DNA from: Dokdonia pacifica | GTDB taxonomy: Bacteria > Bacteroidota > Bacteroidia > Flavobacteriales > Flavobacteriaceae | Assembly (NCBI RefSeq): GCF_900188275.1 | Contig: NZ_FZNY01000002.1 | Coordinates: 310,001 to 374,000, forward strand | Direction: 5' to 3' | DNA length: 64,000 bases | Shown: in pieces, positions 50,635 through 59,213 of the stretch | How the letters are laid out: each line of letters starts with the position of its first letter | Numbering within the stretch: position 1 is the stretch's first letter | Notes under the pieces: generated by a model | Seen by the model: the letters and a program-made list of their open reading frames with translations, nothing else | What the model was told of the DNA's origin: nothing | The model's database searches: none | Program-made: the position numbers and the translations under genes

Positions 50635-51604
50635 TTATTTTTTTTCGTACTGCTAATCGTTCAAGTAAGAATATCGCTAAAAAACCTATTATCGCAAAAA
50701 TAATTGCATAAAGAACAAATGGTTCTCCTTCAAAAGAAGAAGGTAAAACGCTTTCTTCTAATAAAGGCACTTCCTCTCCATGTCTATCCGTTCTTGTAGA
50801 AAGCACATTTTTCCATGGCCATATTTTATTGAGTGAGCCTATCATAAAGCCTGTTAATATCGCTAAGGTGATCTCTTGCTTATTAGCAAACATCCATTTC
50901 AGAGCTTTTGAAAAAAGTTTTAATCCTAAAATACACCCAATAATAAAAAGGAATACTTTCAAAAAACTGGTTTTAACCAGCTCCCAATTGCCAGAGGTAA
51001 CTCCATCAATAAAATCTGTTAGTGACGCTAATACAATACCATAAGATCCTAGTAACACAAGAATAAACGATCCAGAAACTCCCGGTAAGATCATTGCTAT
51101 AATAGCGATACATCCTGATAAAAAGAAAAAGTACAATGCATCTGGAGCTTGAGCAGGAGTTGCTATTGTGATATAATAGGCAACAGCTACACCTATGATT
51201 GCTGTAATAATAATCATAGGACTCCATTTTTCAATTTGTTTTCCTATGTAAATAATACTAGCAACAACAAGACCAAAGAAAAACGACCAAACAAGTACGG
51301 GGTGATTTTCTAGTAAATAAGATATTAAGTTGGCTAGTGATAAAATACTTATAAAAACACCTAAGAATAATGAGATAAGAAAACCTAGGTTATAATGAAC
51401 AAACATCTTCATAAACCCTTCTTTCTTCCACATTTTAATGACACCAAAATCTAATGTATCTATTGTTTCTATAAGTTCTTGATAAATACCAGAAATAAAA
51501 GCTATCGTCCCTCCTGAAACACCTGGGACTACATCGGCAGCTCCCATTGCCATTCCTTTAAGAAGAATTATAACGTACGAAAAAACAGATTTTGACATAG
51601 GCAT
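50624..51604 (-). CDS. DUF368 membrane protein (PopT-like), copy 2
   Basis: 326 residues, same topology as copy 1. Signatures KGMAMGAADVVPGVSGGTIAFISGIYQE and AIIAMILPGVSGSFILVLLGSYGIVL. It carries the canonical acidic GAAD-VPGVSGGT form, whereas copy 1 has GAANKVPGVSGGV, so the pair has diverged at a conserved position (Asp to Asn). It is first of the overlapping pair and 71 nt after the TPR gene. Confidence 0.88.
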   Translation of the reverse strand: MPMSKSVFSYVIILLKGMAMGAADVVPGVSGGTIAFISGIYQELIETIDTLDFGVIKMWKKEGFMKMFVHYNLGFLISLFLGVFISILSLANLISYLLENHPVLVWSFFFGLVVASIIYIGKQIEKWSPMIIITAIIGVAVAYYITIATPAQAPDALYFFFLSGCIAIIAMILPGVSGSFILVLLGSYGIVLASLTDFIDGVTSGNWELVKTSFLKVFLFIIGCILGLKLFSKALKWMFANKQEITLAILTGFMIGSLNKIWPWKNVLSTRTDRHGEEVPLLEESVLPSSFEGEPFVLYAIIFAIIGFLAIFLLERLAVRKKINAN

Positions 51605-51675
51605 ATACTAAGTATATGCTAAAATAGTAGGTTTGATTTAGAAGACCTACAGAAACCGAAAAAATAACAGGATAT

Positions 51676-53067
51676 CTAGACGTTATATTTGGCTAAAAGT
51701 TGTTTTACTTCTTTTTTAGCATATGCATACGGGAATAACTCTTCTAGAATAATTGAAAAATCAGGATCGATCATAAGAGCTGTCTTTAAGAAAAAACGCC
51801 CTTGAATATCATCACATTTTGTGTAATTCAACCCTGATAAACGAAACATAATTTCTACATTTTCAGGATAAAACTCCAATGCCTGCGAAAGAATAGTAAT
51901 AGCAGCGTCCGTTTCCTCTAGATACAACAGTATATCTGCATGTGTTAACCACGTCTCTAATTCATAATTCCCTAGTTCTAATGTGCGTCTATACCCATGC
52001 TCTGCCTCTTCATAGAACTTTAGACGGTGGTTAATCTTTGCATAACGCTTCCAGTACAACACATTTTCAGAATCAATATGTATCGCTTTATTTATATAAT
52101 AAAGTGCTTTTTGAAAATCTAATCTTTTAGTATAGTAATCGGTAATAGCAATCCATCCATTATCTAATAATGGATCTTCATGCACACATCTTTTGTAATG
52201 TTTTAATGCCAACTCGTCATTACCCAGTTGGTCATAACATTTCCCCATGCGTAATAATGCAAAAGAAGTAGGATCATCAAGTTCTAAGGTGATTTGATAG
52301 TTCTCTAAAGCTTCATTATATCTACCTAATTTTTCAAGAACTTTCCCTTTTTCTAGATAGGCACCTATAAAATGATCATCACTTATCACTGCAAAATCAA
52401 ATGCAGAAAGTGCTTTTTCATACTGTTTTAAATCAAAATATTGTTTTCCTACTTGATGCCATGCGACTTCACAATATGGATTTTTATTCAAAAACATATT
52501 CAGATAGTCAATAGCCTCTTCTCTTTGCTCTAAAAAATCAAAACAGTATATAATATTGTAAAGCGCACTATAATCCGTATCATCTATTTCCAAACACTTC
52601 ATAAAGTTATACTTCGCATTTTGAAAATCATCTATAAAGAGATACTCCATTCCTATTAAGGAATATACATCAGAAGGGTCCTGTGTAAGATCTATAGCCA
52701 TCTCCAGTAAGTCAATAGCTTTTTGATGCTTATCTTGTTTACTATATATATTGGCCTTTTGAATATAAATTTCTTCGTTTCGAGGCTCTAATTCATACAG
52801 TTCATTTAAAATGACATTTGCCTCTTCAAATTTATTTTCAAAAATAAAAATCTCTGCCTTGTACAATCTAAGGTTTATAGACGTTGGGTGTTGTTCTAGC
52901 CCAAGCTTTACGGCCTTTCTAGCCAAAGCTATTTTGCCCTCTTCTATATAATAATTTGTGATACGTTCAAACTCTTCAGAGTCAAAAAACGATACGTTAT
53001 TGGTCTTTAACATAGACTCAAAACGCGTCAAGGAAAAATTTTCTTCTTCTTCAGGATTATAGTTCAT
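51676..53067 (-). CDS. TPR-repeat protein
   Basis: 463 residues from the ATG at 53067 (an in-frame ATG at 53073 is also possible). About a dozen tetratricopeptide repeats of 34 residues run through the protein with patterns such as A-x-x-x-Y-x-x-A-L-x-x-x-P (for example YEKALSAFDFAVISDDHFIGAYLEKGKVLEKLGRYNEALENYQ split over two repeats). No signal peptide, so it is probably a cytosolic scaffold. It heads the run TPR-DUF368-DUF368-aroE, an arrangement I associate with flavobacteria. Function unknown. Confidence 0.9.
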   Translation of the reverse strand: MNYNPEEEENFSLTRFESMLKTNNVSFFDSEEFERITNYYIEEGKIALARKAVKLGLEQHPTSINLRLYKAEIFIFENKFEEANVILNELYELEPRNEEIYIQKANIYSKQDKHQKAIDLLEMAIDLTQDPSDVYSLIGMEYLFIDDFQNAKYNFMKCLEIDDTDYSALYNIIYCFDFLEQREEAIDYLNMFLNKNPYCEVAWHQVGKQYFDLKQYEKALSAFDFAVISDDHFIGAYLEKGKVLEKLGRYNEALENYQITLELDDPTSFALLRMGKCYDQLGNDELALKHYKRCVHEDPLLDNGWIAITDYYTKRLDFQKALYYINKAIHIDSENVLYWKRYAKINHRLKFYEEAEHGYRRTLELGNYELETWLTHADILLYLEETDAAITILSQALEFYPENVEIMFRLSGLNYTKCDDIQGRFFLKTALMIDPDFSIILEELFPYAYAKKEVKQLLAKYNV

Positions 53068-53278
53068 ACACATTCGTTTATGTATTAGTATAAATTTAAC
53101 AATGTTTTAGTGCAATGCCATTCTTCATACTAAGAGTTGTCAACATAATAATGAACATTCAACAATCACGCCGAAAAGAAAAATAGCGAAGTGACCGCAA
53201 TAGATTTACATTTTTTGTCAGAGATATCCCTTCTTTAACAGTTCAATCTCAGTTTTTGACAGTTCAGAAGGTTTTGTT

Positions 53279-53294
53279 CGCTTTCGCGAAAGCG
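53279..53294. repeat. 16-bp palindrome CGCTTTCGCGAAAGCG
   Basis: Perfect palindrome 53 nt upstream of the DUF2141 gene, with core TTTCGCGAAA at 53282-53291. Confidence 0.9.
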
Positions 53295-53347
53295 TATACA
53301 TACTTTTACCCTGTCAATCAACATTAACACTATAAAAACAACACATT

Positions 53348-53764
53348 ATGAGAACTTTTATCTATTTAATCGCACTTTTATGCACTTCCTTAACATTTGC
53401 TCAAGAAAATAAAGGAGTAACGGTAACTATAGAGATTCCTAACCTTTTAAATAATGACGGAAAAGTATCTGCTGCTTTGTATGATGAGGCAACATTTATG
53501 AAAGCTGCACCCCTTGATGCTTCTGAAACGACTCCAGAAAACAAATCGGTAACATTAACTTTTGAAAATGTACAGCCAGGAACGTATGGGATTATCACTT
53601 TACACGATCTTAACGCTAATGGACGTATGGATTTTGAACCAAGCGGTATGCCAAAAGAACCTTACGGAATCTCTGGAGCAGGAGCTGGTTTTGGACCTCC
53701 AACATGGGCAGATGCTAAATTTACAGTAGAAGGAGAAGATATTACCATTAAAATAAGCATGTAA
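53348..53764 (+). CDS. DUF2141 family secreted protein
   Basis: 138 residues with signal peptide (SLTFAQ). The mature domain VTIEIPNLLNNDGKVSAALYDEATFMK, VTLTFENVQPGTYGIITLHDLNANGRMDFEP and MPKEPYGISGAGAGFGPPTWADAKF matches DUF2141, a small immunoglobulin-like family with a calcium-site-like DLNANGRMD loop. Periplasmic or surface; function unknown. Palindrome upstream, terminator downstream. Confidence 0.88.
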   Translation: MRTFIYLIALLCTSLTFAQENKGVTVTIEIPNLLNNDGKVSAALYDEATFMKAAPLDASETTPENKSVTLTFENVQPGTYGIITLHDLNANGRMDFEPSGMPKEPYGISGAGAGFGPPTWADAKFTVEGEDITIKISM

Positions 53765-53785
53765 ATCATATCTCACAATTATATA

Positions 53786-53818
53786 AAAAAGGCTTCATAT
53801 ACACATGAGGCTTTTTTT
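53786..53818 (+). terminator. terminator after DUF2141 gene
   Basis: AAAAAGGCTTCAT / ATGAGGCTTTTT with one bulge and one G-U pair, then Ts, 22 nt beyond the stop. Confidence 0.65.
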
Positions 53819-53887
53819 ATTTCATAACATTATGTATAAGAAAAACTAATTGTTTTCTAATATATATAGTTTTTGCCAATAGCTTCG

Positions 53888-53895
53888 TATTTTTG
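53888..53895 (+). promoter_or_regulatory. -7 promoter box for oxyR
   Basis: TATTTTTG (TAnnTTTG) 21 nt before the ATG at 53917. It covers the alternative TTG at 53893, which is therefore not a start. Confidence 0.55.
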
Positions 53896-53916
53896 CATAT
53901 ACCAAGATACCATCTT

Positions 53917-54858
53917 ATGACTATTACGCAACTAAAATATGTACTAGCTGTTGCAGAGCATAAAAACTTTACAAAAGCAGCTGAAAAAACGTTTGTGACA
54001 CAACCTACCTTAAGTATGCAAATACAAAAGATAGAAGACGAGCTTGATATTTTAATATTTGATCGTACAAAAAAACCTATTGAACTCACTGAAATAGGAA
54101 ACAAAATAGTAATTCAAGCAAAAAATATTGTAAATGAAGCAAATCGAATTTCTGACATTGTAGATCAAGAAAAAGGATTTATAGGAGGCGAATTCAAGTT
54201 AGGAATCATCCCTACTATTATGCCTACACTATTACCAATGTTCTTGCGTAACTTTATCAATAAATATCCTAAAGTAAAACTTAAGATAGAAGAGTTAAAT
54301 ACAGAAACAATCATAGAAAAGTTAGAAGAAGGGCATCTAGATGCGGCTATTGCTGCTACACCTTTGGAAAGTGAGAATATAAAAGAACGTCCATTATACT
54401 ATGAACCTTTTATTGCTTATGTGACGGAAAATCACCGCCTATTTAAAAAGAAAAGCTTAGAAGTTTCTGATTTAGACTTAACAGACATGTTACTCCTAGA
54501 AGATGGTCATTGTTTTAGAGATGGTGTTATTAATCTATGTAAAGCTGTAGGCAACCAAGAAGAGGATCACTTTTCTTTAGAAAGTGGAAGTTTTGAAACG
54601 CTTGTAAAACTAGCCAATGAAGATTTAGGAATGACCTTATTACCATATCTACATACTATAGATTATAAAGGGAAAGATATGGAGTTCCTAAAAAACTTTA
54701 AAGAACCTTCTCCTGCTAGAGAAGTAAGTCTTATTTATCATAAAAGTGAATTAAAAATGCAAATTATAGAAGCTCTCCGCTCTACCATAGCGAGTGTTAT
54801 AAAAGGAGCTATTGCATTTCAAAATGTCCAAATTATTAGTCCTATTAATCATAAGTAG
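53917..54858 (+). CDS. oxyR: LysR-type peroxide sensor OxyR
   Basis: 313 residues. N-terminal helix-turn-helix TITQLKYVLAVAEHKNFTKAAEKTFVTQPTLSMQIQKIE (split at about residue 40), then a periplasmic-binding-like effector domain with EGGHCFRD-type segment: EDGHCFRDGVINLCKA. Cys199 and Cys208 fall at exactly the E. coli OxyR positions, so disulfide sensing of hydrogen peroxide is expected. Family motif GSFETLVKLANEDLGMTLLP is also present. Start chosen because MTITQLKYV aligns with the family and a promoter box overlaps the longer start. Terminator at 54884. Confidence 0.94.
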   Translation: MTITQLKYVLAVAEHKNFTKAAEKTFVTQPTLSMQIQKIEDELDILIFDRTKKPIELTEIGNKIVIQAKNIVNEANRISDIVDQEKGFIGGEFKLGIIPTIMPTLLPMFLRNFINKYPKVKLKIEELNTETIIEKLEEGHLDAAIAATPLESENIKERPLYYEPFIAYVTENHRLFKKKSLEVSDLDLTDMLLLEDGHCFRDGVINLCKAVGNQEEDHFSLESGSFETLVKLANEDLGMTLLPYLHTIDYKGKDMEFLKNFKEPSPAREVSLIYHKSELKMQIIEALRSTIASVIKGAIAFQNVQIISPINHK

Positions 54859-54883
54859 ATAGAACTACGTATATATAACAACT

Positions 54884-54914
54884 AAAAAGAGCCTTGTTTC
54901 CAAGGCTCTTTTTT
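54884..54914. terminator. bidirectional terminator between oxyR and small gene
   Basis: 13-bp stem AAAAAGAGCCTTG (54884-54896) with complement 54901-54913 and TTTC loop; T/A runs on both strands. It ends at the stop codon region of the 54913 gene. Confidence 0.85.
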
Positions 54915-55110
54915 ATGGGTTTAAATAAATTAGACATTGATTAAGATTTGGTTTCTCCTTAATAAGGTTGTCAATCCAAATACGAAGCTCCTCAATTTCA
55001 TAAGGAAGTAGTCGTTTAACTGCTTTTTGTAGCTCTTTACAAAATAATACACTGTCAAAACTCACCTTATTAAGGATTGTTTTTGTGTATTCAAACATTG
55101 CTCTCGCCAT
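54913..55110 (-). CDS. small conserved-looking protein
   Basis: 65 residues from the ATG at 55110; the start may be the ATG at 55098 (MFEYTKTILNKVSF). Charged and helical: KAVKRLLPYEIEELRIWIDNLIKEK. No signal peptide. I recall similar small proteins in other flavobacteria but cannot name a family. It overlaps the tail of the oxyR terminator by two nt, which fits a real gene end. Confidence 0.55.
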   Translation of the reverse strand: MARAMFEYTKTILNKVSFDSVLFCKELQKAVKRLLPYEIEELRIWIDNLIKEKPNLNQCLIYLNP

Positions 55111-55283
55111 ATTCGAAATTAGGTTTAGGTTAGATCTAAATAAAAAGTAGTTTTCTGTATAGGCAGGTGTTTTTAATATATCTTAAATATACACCTTTTG
55201 TTCTACTTTTTAAATGAAAACTTACACTTTAACAACAATTTTTGATCGTGTTAAATTTCAGTTTCCTGATTTTAAAGGAATTA

Positions 55284-56084
55284 CTAAAAACGATTATCAC
55301 CATCTAATAAATCTCCTAATCCTCCTAATATAGAACCTTCACCTCTAGACTTGCCTCCTCCTGAAGGAGCCAATGCAAGTACTCTATTTGCTAATCTACT
55401 AAACGGTAATGATTGAATATATACAGTTCCTGGACCTGATAAGGTTGCAAAAAACAGCCCTTCTCCTCCAAAAATGGTGTTTTTTATCCCACCAACAAAT
55501 TCAATATCATAGGTTACGGAGTGATCAAAACCTATAATACATCCTGTATCAACTTTTAGTTTTTCTCCTGGAGCAAGTTCTTTCTTTAATGTCGTACCTC
55601 CTGCATGTACGAATGCTACACCGTCTCCTTCTAATTTTTGCATAATAAATCCTTCTCCGCCAAAAAGCCCTCTTCCTAGTTTTCTTGAAAATTCAATTCC
55701 GACAGAAACTCCTTTGGCAGCACATAAGAAAGCATCTTTTTGACATACAAACTTTCCTCCTATAGCTGCTAGATCTATAGGGATTATTTTACCTGGATAT
55801 GGAGATGCAAAGCTTACTTTTTTCTTTCCTACTACATCATTATAGAATGCCGTCATAAAAAGACTTTCTCCTGTAAGTAATCGTTTACCTGCTCCAAATA
55901 TTCTTCCCATTACGGAGTTATCTTTTTGTGAGCCATCTCCAAAAATTGTATCCATCCGAATACCATCTTCCATCATCATAAAACTTCCTGCTTCTGCAAT
56001 AACGCCTTCCTGAGGATCTAATTCTATCTCTACATATTGCATTTCTTCTCCTATAATCTCGTAATCTATTTCGTGTGCTTTCAT
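55284..56084 (-). CDS. AIM24 / TIGR00266 family protein
   Basis: 266 residues with the beta-helix-like TIGR00266/AIM24 fold: [73 protein letters not shown] and [22 protein letters not shown]. Glycine-rich C-terminus ([22 protein letters not shown]). Cytosolic; homologue of yeast Aim24 and bacterial proteins of unknown role. Long AT-rich spacer upstream. Confidence 0.92.
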   Translation of the reverse strand: MKAHEIDYEIIGEEMQYVEIELDPQEGVIAEAGSFMMMEDGIRMDTIFGDGSQKDNSVMGRIFGAGKRLLTGESLFMTAFYNDVVGKKKVSFASPYPGKIIPIDLAAIGGKFVCQKDAFLCAAKGVSVGIEFSRKLGRGLFGGEGFIMQKLEGDGVAFVHAGGTTLKKELAPGEKLKVDTGCIIGFDHSVTYDIEFVGGIKNTIFGGEGLFFATLSGPGTVYIQSLPFSRLANRVLALAPSGGGKSRGEGSILGGLGDLLDGDNRF

Positions 56085-56409
56085 TGTATTTGTATAAATA
56101 ATAAATAGTATATCAATAAGTAAATAATCCAGCTGTTTTGTTACATCATTATTCTAAATAAATAAAAAATTGTTTCCAATCCTTAAATCACATCTAAAAA
56201 CTTGTTTAACAATTGTTTAAAATCAAAAAATAACTTTTTTCTCCAAAAACAAATACCAAAAAACAAAAAACACAACACATAAATAGCTATAAAACATACA
56301 CTTACTTGAAAAATTTATCTATAAATTTAAACTTATCTATAACGATCTATTCTTTTAAACGTCTGAAATAAAAAAAGATACCCTTAAACATAGGACGCTT
56401 TATTTTGAT
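56085..56409. other. AT-rich spacer between divergent genes
   Basis: 325 nt between AIM24-like (minus) and YqgE (plus). Mostly A/T runs with CAATTGTTTAA / TTGTTTAACAATTG-like imperfect repeats near 56205-56225. Promoters for both genes are expected here, but no clear TAnnTTTG with TTG was found. Confidence 0.4.
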
Positions 56410-57015
56410 ATGGAGAAAAAAATGACTAGGTTTATTTATCTAATTAAAAGTGCCATGAAACTACCTCCAAATAAAGGGTATTTATTAATCGCCGAACCAT
56501 CTATCATAGGTGATGTGTCTTTTAATAGATCTGTTGTTTTACTTGCCGATCATAATGATCAAGGTACCGTAGGATTTATAATGAATAAACCACTCGAACA
56601 AAAGCTTAAAGATTTTATTCCTTTTCTTACACGCAGTGACTTACCCATTTTTAATGGAGGCCCTGTAGAACAAGACAACATTTATTTTATACATACCATT
56701 CCTAATCTTATTAAAGGAAGTACAGAGATTGCATCTGGAATTTTTTGGGGTGGCGATTTTGACGCGGTCATCCAACTCATAGAAGAAGATAAAATTAAAA
56801 CTGATGAAATTCAGTTTTTCCTAGGGTATTCTGGATGGGATGCACAACAACTCAACAAAGAGTTACAAGAAAAGTCTTGGGTCGTAGTTGAAAATAATTA
56901 CAAGGAAGACATATTGACTAAATGTGGTCAAAAACTTTGGAGAGAAAAGATTATTGAATTGGGTGGAGATTACCTTATTTGGTCTAATGCTCCTGAACAT
57001 CCTCATTACAACTAA
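56410..57015 (+). CDS. yqgE: YqgE/AlgH family protein (UPF0301)
   Basis: 201 residues as drawn. LPPNKGYLLIAEPSIIGDVSFNRSVVLLADHNDQGTVGFIMNKPL is the family signature, followed by FNGGPVEQDNIYFIH and SGWDAQQLNKELQEKSW. Most homologues begin close to LxPxKGxLLIAEPSI, so the true start could be the ATG at 56455 (MKLPPNKGYLL), leaving 186 residues. Cytosolic. Its stop overlaps the stop of the convergent aminotransferase gene by a few bases. Confidence 0.92.
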   Translation: MEKKMTRFIYLIKSAMKLPPNKGYLLIAEPSIIGDVSFNRSVVLLADHNDQGTVGFIMNKPLEQKLKDFIPFLTRSDLPIFNGGPVEQDNIYFIHTIPNLIKGSTEIASGIFWGGDFDAVIQLIEEDKIKTDEIQFFLGYSGWDAQQLNKELQEKSWVVVENNYKEDILTKCGQKLWREKIIELGGDYLIWSNAPEHPHYN

Positions 57016-57857
57016 CCTAATCTCGCTTTTACATTCAATTTTTGCAACAAAGCACTTGCTACAGTAGTAGTATAGGTTTTCTTTCTATACTTTGTGATAG
57101 GACGAATTCCCTTAATCACATTTGTAATAAATAACTCATCTGCCTTCTGTAATTCAAAAGGTGAAATAGAGGCTTCTTCAAATGTATACTCGTTCATTAA
57201 AGGGAGTATTGCAAGTAATTGTTTTCGAATAATTCCTCGTAAACAACCATCATCCAATGGAGGTGTTTTAATATGCGTTCCTTTTACTAAGAATATGTTA
57301 CCTTGTAGCGCTTCTACTACGTTCTTCTTATTGTTAATTAACAAGCAATTATCATATCCATTATCTTCTGCAAAAATACTGCCTGTCACATGAAGTACCT
57401 TATTGGTTGTTTTTAACGTCGATAAAATATCTGCGTTTACATAATGGTCTTTATATAACTCTACTTCATATGGAGTGTCTGATAACACATAAAAAGGGTT
57501 AGAAATCTCTTTTGCTTGTATAAAATACCCCACTCCTCTATCTTCAGGTAAATAAGCACCACCTTCATTACGATAGACTGTAATACGTATACGAGCTGGC
57601 TTATCAGACAAATCACTTGCTTTTAACGTATCAATTAACTGCTCTTCTAAAAGTTCTGGAGTAAATTCCATTGGTATTTCCATACGTAAAATACGCATAG
57701 AAGCCATTAATCTAAAGTAGTGATCTTCCCAAAATAGTAATTTAGAATTTACTGCTTTTATGGTTTCAAAAACACCATCCCCATACAATAGTCCTCTATT
57801 CATAGGACTAAGGGTTGCTTCGTTGCTTTGCACTAAGGTACCGTTATCATTAATCAT
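57012..57857 (-). CDS. class IV PLP aminotransferase (aminodeoxychorismate lyase / branched-chain type)
   Basis: 281 residues, fold type IV. RGLLYGDGVFETIKAVNSKLLFWEDHYFRL is the N-terminal motif, LKTTNKVLHV carries the PLP-binding lysine, and LQGNIFLVKGTHIKTPPLDDGCLRGIIR the conserved phosphate-contact loop. Which of pabC, D-amino acid or branched-chain specificity applies cannot be decided; no pab genes are adjacent. The ATG is immediately preceded by the T tract of a terminator hairpin (57864-57887). Convergent with yqgE, with overlapping stop codons. Confidence 0.88.
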   Translation of the reverse strand: MINDNGTLVQSNEATLSPMNRGLLYGDGVFETIKAVNSKLLFWEDHYFRLMASMRILRMEIPMEFTPELLEEQLIDTLKASDLSDKPARIRITVYRNEGGAYLPEDRGVGYFIQAKEISNPFYVLSDTPYEVELYKDHYVNADILSTLKTTNKVLHVTGSIFAEDNGYDNCLLINNKKNVVEALQGNIFLVKGTHIKTPPLDDGCLRGIIRKQLLAILPLMNEYTFEEASISPFELQKADELFITNVIKGIRPITKYRKKTYTTTVASALLQKLNVKARLG

Positions 57858-57863
57858 AAAAAA

Positions 57864-57887
57864 TCCCGCCCTCTTTTAAGAGCGGGA
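57864..57887 (-). terminator. terminator hairpin directly before the class IV aminotransferase start
   Basis: On the minus strand TCCCGCTCTT-loop-AAGAGGGCGGGA then a T run ending at the ATG of 57857. It ends transcription of the START-like gene upstream; the aminotransferase must have its own start or be read through. Confidence 0.75.
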
Positions 57888-57911
57888 CAAATATACTATT
57901 TAGCATAGGAT

Positions 57912-58304
57912 TTAAACAGATCCTATAACGTGTTTTAATTCTGAAATTTGATTATCCCAAAACATTTTTCCTTCATCTACTTCATCCTCTTCAGCATAAT
58001 CAGTAATAATTAGGGATACATCTTTTGTAATCTCATCTACTTGAATACGAAGTTCAAAATAGTAATCTTCCCCATCTTCCTCATCTTCTAACCATCTAAA
58101 TCGGATACGCTCATTACTTTTCTTAGTAATTAACTTTGCCTGTTCTTCAGATCCATCCCATATGAAAGTATATAATTCACCTCGGGAATTTACATTGTCG
58201 GCAAACCACTCACTCATTCCAGAAGGTGTTGCCATATATTGGTATAATAGATTAGGTGACGCTCGAATCACAAACTCCATTTCATATTTTATTTTATCGC
58301 TCAT
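57912..58304 (-). CDS. START-like / AHSA1-type domain protein
   Basis: 130 residues from the ATG at 58304 (an upstream in-frame TTG at 58328 is unlikely). MSDKIKYEMEFVIRASPNLLYQYMATPSGMSEWFADNVNSRG and FIWDGSEEQAKLITKKSNERIRFRW fit the START-like domain family PF19569 found throughout Bacteroidota. The fold makes a ligand-binding cup; ligand unknown. Cytosolic. Followed by the terminator at 57864. Confidence 0.9.
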   Translation of the reverse strand: MSDKIKYEMEFVIRASPNLLYQYMATPSGMSEWFADNVNSRGELYTFIWDGSEEQAKLITKKSNERIRFRWLEDEEDGEDYYFELRIQVDEITKDVSLIITDYAEEDEVDEGKMFWDNQISELKHVIGSV

Positions 58305-58388
58305 AGGTCTGTTGTTAGTATAGCCCAATATATTGAAAGAAATCGCGAGAACAAAAAAATAGTTTTGATTTTATTTTAAAATATGTGT

Positions 58389-58418
58389 TTGTAGTAAGAT
58401 GAATTGTTTTTATATTTG
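58389..58418 (+). promoter_or_regulatory. promoter of tRNA-Met
   Basis: TTG at 58389-58391, 19-nt spacer, TATATTTG at 58411-58418. Good match; start expected near 58424. Confidence 0.7.
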
Positions 58419-58467
58419 CACCCGCTTACGGGATAGTATCTATTACGTATCTAGAAAAGCAAATAAT

Positions 58468-58541
58468 GGCGAGGTAGCTCAGTTGGTTAGAGCGTCGGAT
58501 TCATAACCCGGAGGTCACGAGTTCAATTCTCGTTCTCGCTA
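58468..58541 (+). tRNA. tRNA-Met (CAT, elongator type)
   Basis: Acceptor GGCGAGG pairs with TCTCGCT (two G-U), D-arm GCTCAGTTGGTTAGAGC, anticodon loop TTCATAA, T-arm ACGAG-TTCAATT-CTCGT. Anticodon CAT with a G-starting acceptor pair fits elongator methionine; a lysidine-modified Ile tRNA is not excluded. One A-C mismatch closes the anticodon stem. Confidence 0.9.
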
Positions 58542-58551
58542 CTTAAAAATG

Positions 58552-58584
58552 AAGAGGTTACGTTTTTAGCGTAACCTCTTTTTT
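58552..58584 (+). terminator. terminator after tRNA-Met
   Basis: AAGAGGTTACG (58552-58562), 7-nt loop, CGTAACCTCTT (58570-58580), then T tract. Confidence 0.9.
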
Positions 58585-59213
58585 ATTTTAGGTACATATG
58601 TACAACACTTTCATTATACTTTTAAGTTTACTAAATAAATAGATTCATTTATGAATCGTATTGAAATAATAAACCATTATGTAAAAAATATCCATTTCTT
58701 TCACTTACTTACTATTATGATCTAGTGTATTTCAGTAGAAAAGCTTTTCATAAAGTTTTTTTACATTTCGAATATTAACTAACCATCGGTTACTCCTAAC
58801 ATTAATCTGTATACTATTCTCAATAGCATTAACTTATGAACAATTCTTAATTAGATGTATTTATATACGCTTTCGCGAAAGCGTATATATTAATTTTTGC
58901 TTTTTTAATTTATATATTTTCCAATAACGATTGCTAATTCAACTTTATAAAATTTCAGTAAATCAGTATTATGAATAAATTTATTTACTGAAATTTTAAG
59001 ATGATTTAACTTCTTTTACTATTTTTTGAAGGTTAAGTTCATAAATCAAAATAGATAGAGCTTATATAAAACCTCACTCTTATATTGAAATCTGCTAGAA
59101 TAAACTCAAGGCACAACTTCTTATTATCAAATAATTAAATTAATTTTAACAGATAAATAATTACACGACAAATAAGATAAAATGAAGACTTCTTGTATAT
59201 ATCAAAATAGTCA
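58585..59213. other. AT-rich intergenic region
   Basis: 629 nt with no convincing gene. It contains the long palindrome at 58862-58889 and an inverted repeat AAATTTCAGTAAAT...ATTTACTGAAATTTT (about 58949-58997) that could end transcription of the cassette from the right. The region marks the boundary between core genes and the accessory cassette. Confidence 0.45.
58862..58889. repeat. 28-bp perfect palindrome of the TTTCGCGAAA family
   Basis: The longest copy: core TTTCGCGAAA at 58871-58880 with arms TATATACGC on either side, all 14 pairs perfect. It lies in the spacer before the accessory cassette. Confidence 0.92.

Noticed and set aside
53237-53269. Direct repeat ACAGTTCA upstream of the DUF2141 gene
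   Set aside because: Only 8-9 nt, AT-rich neighbourhood, and no link to a known operator.
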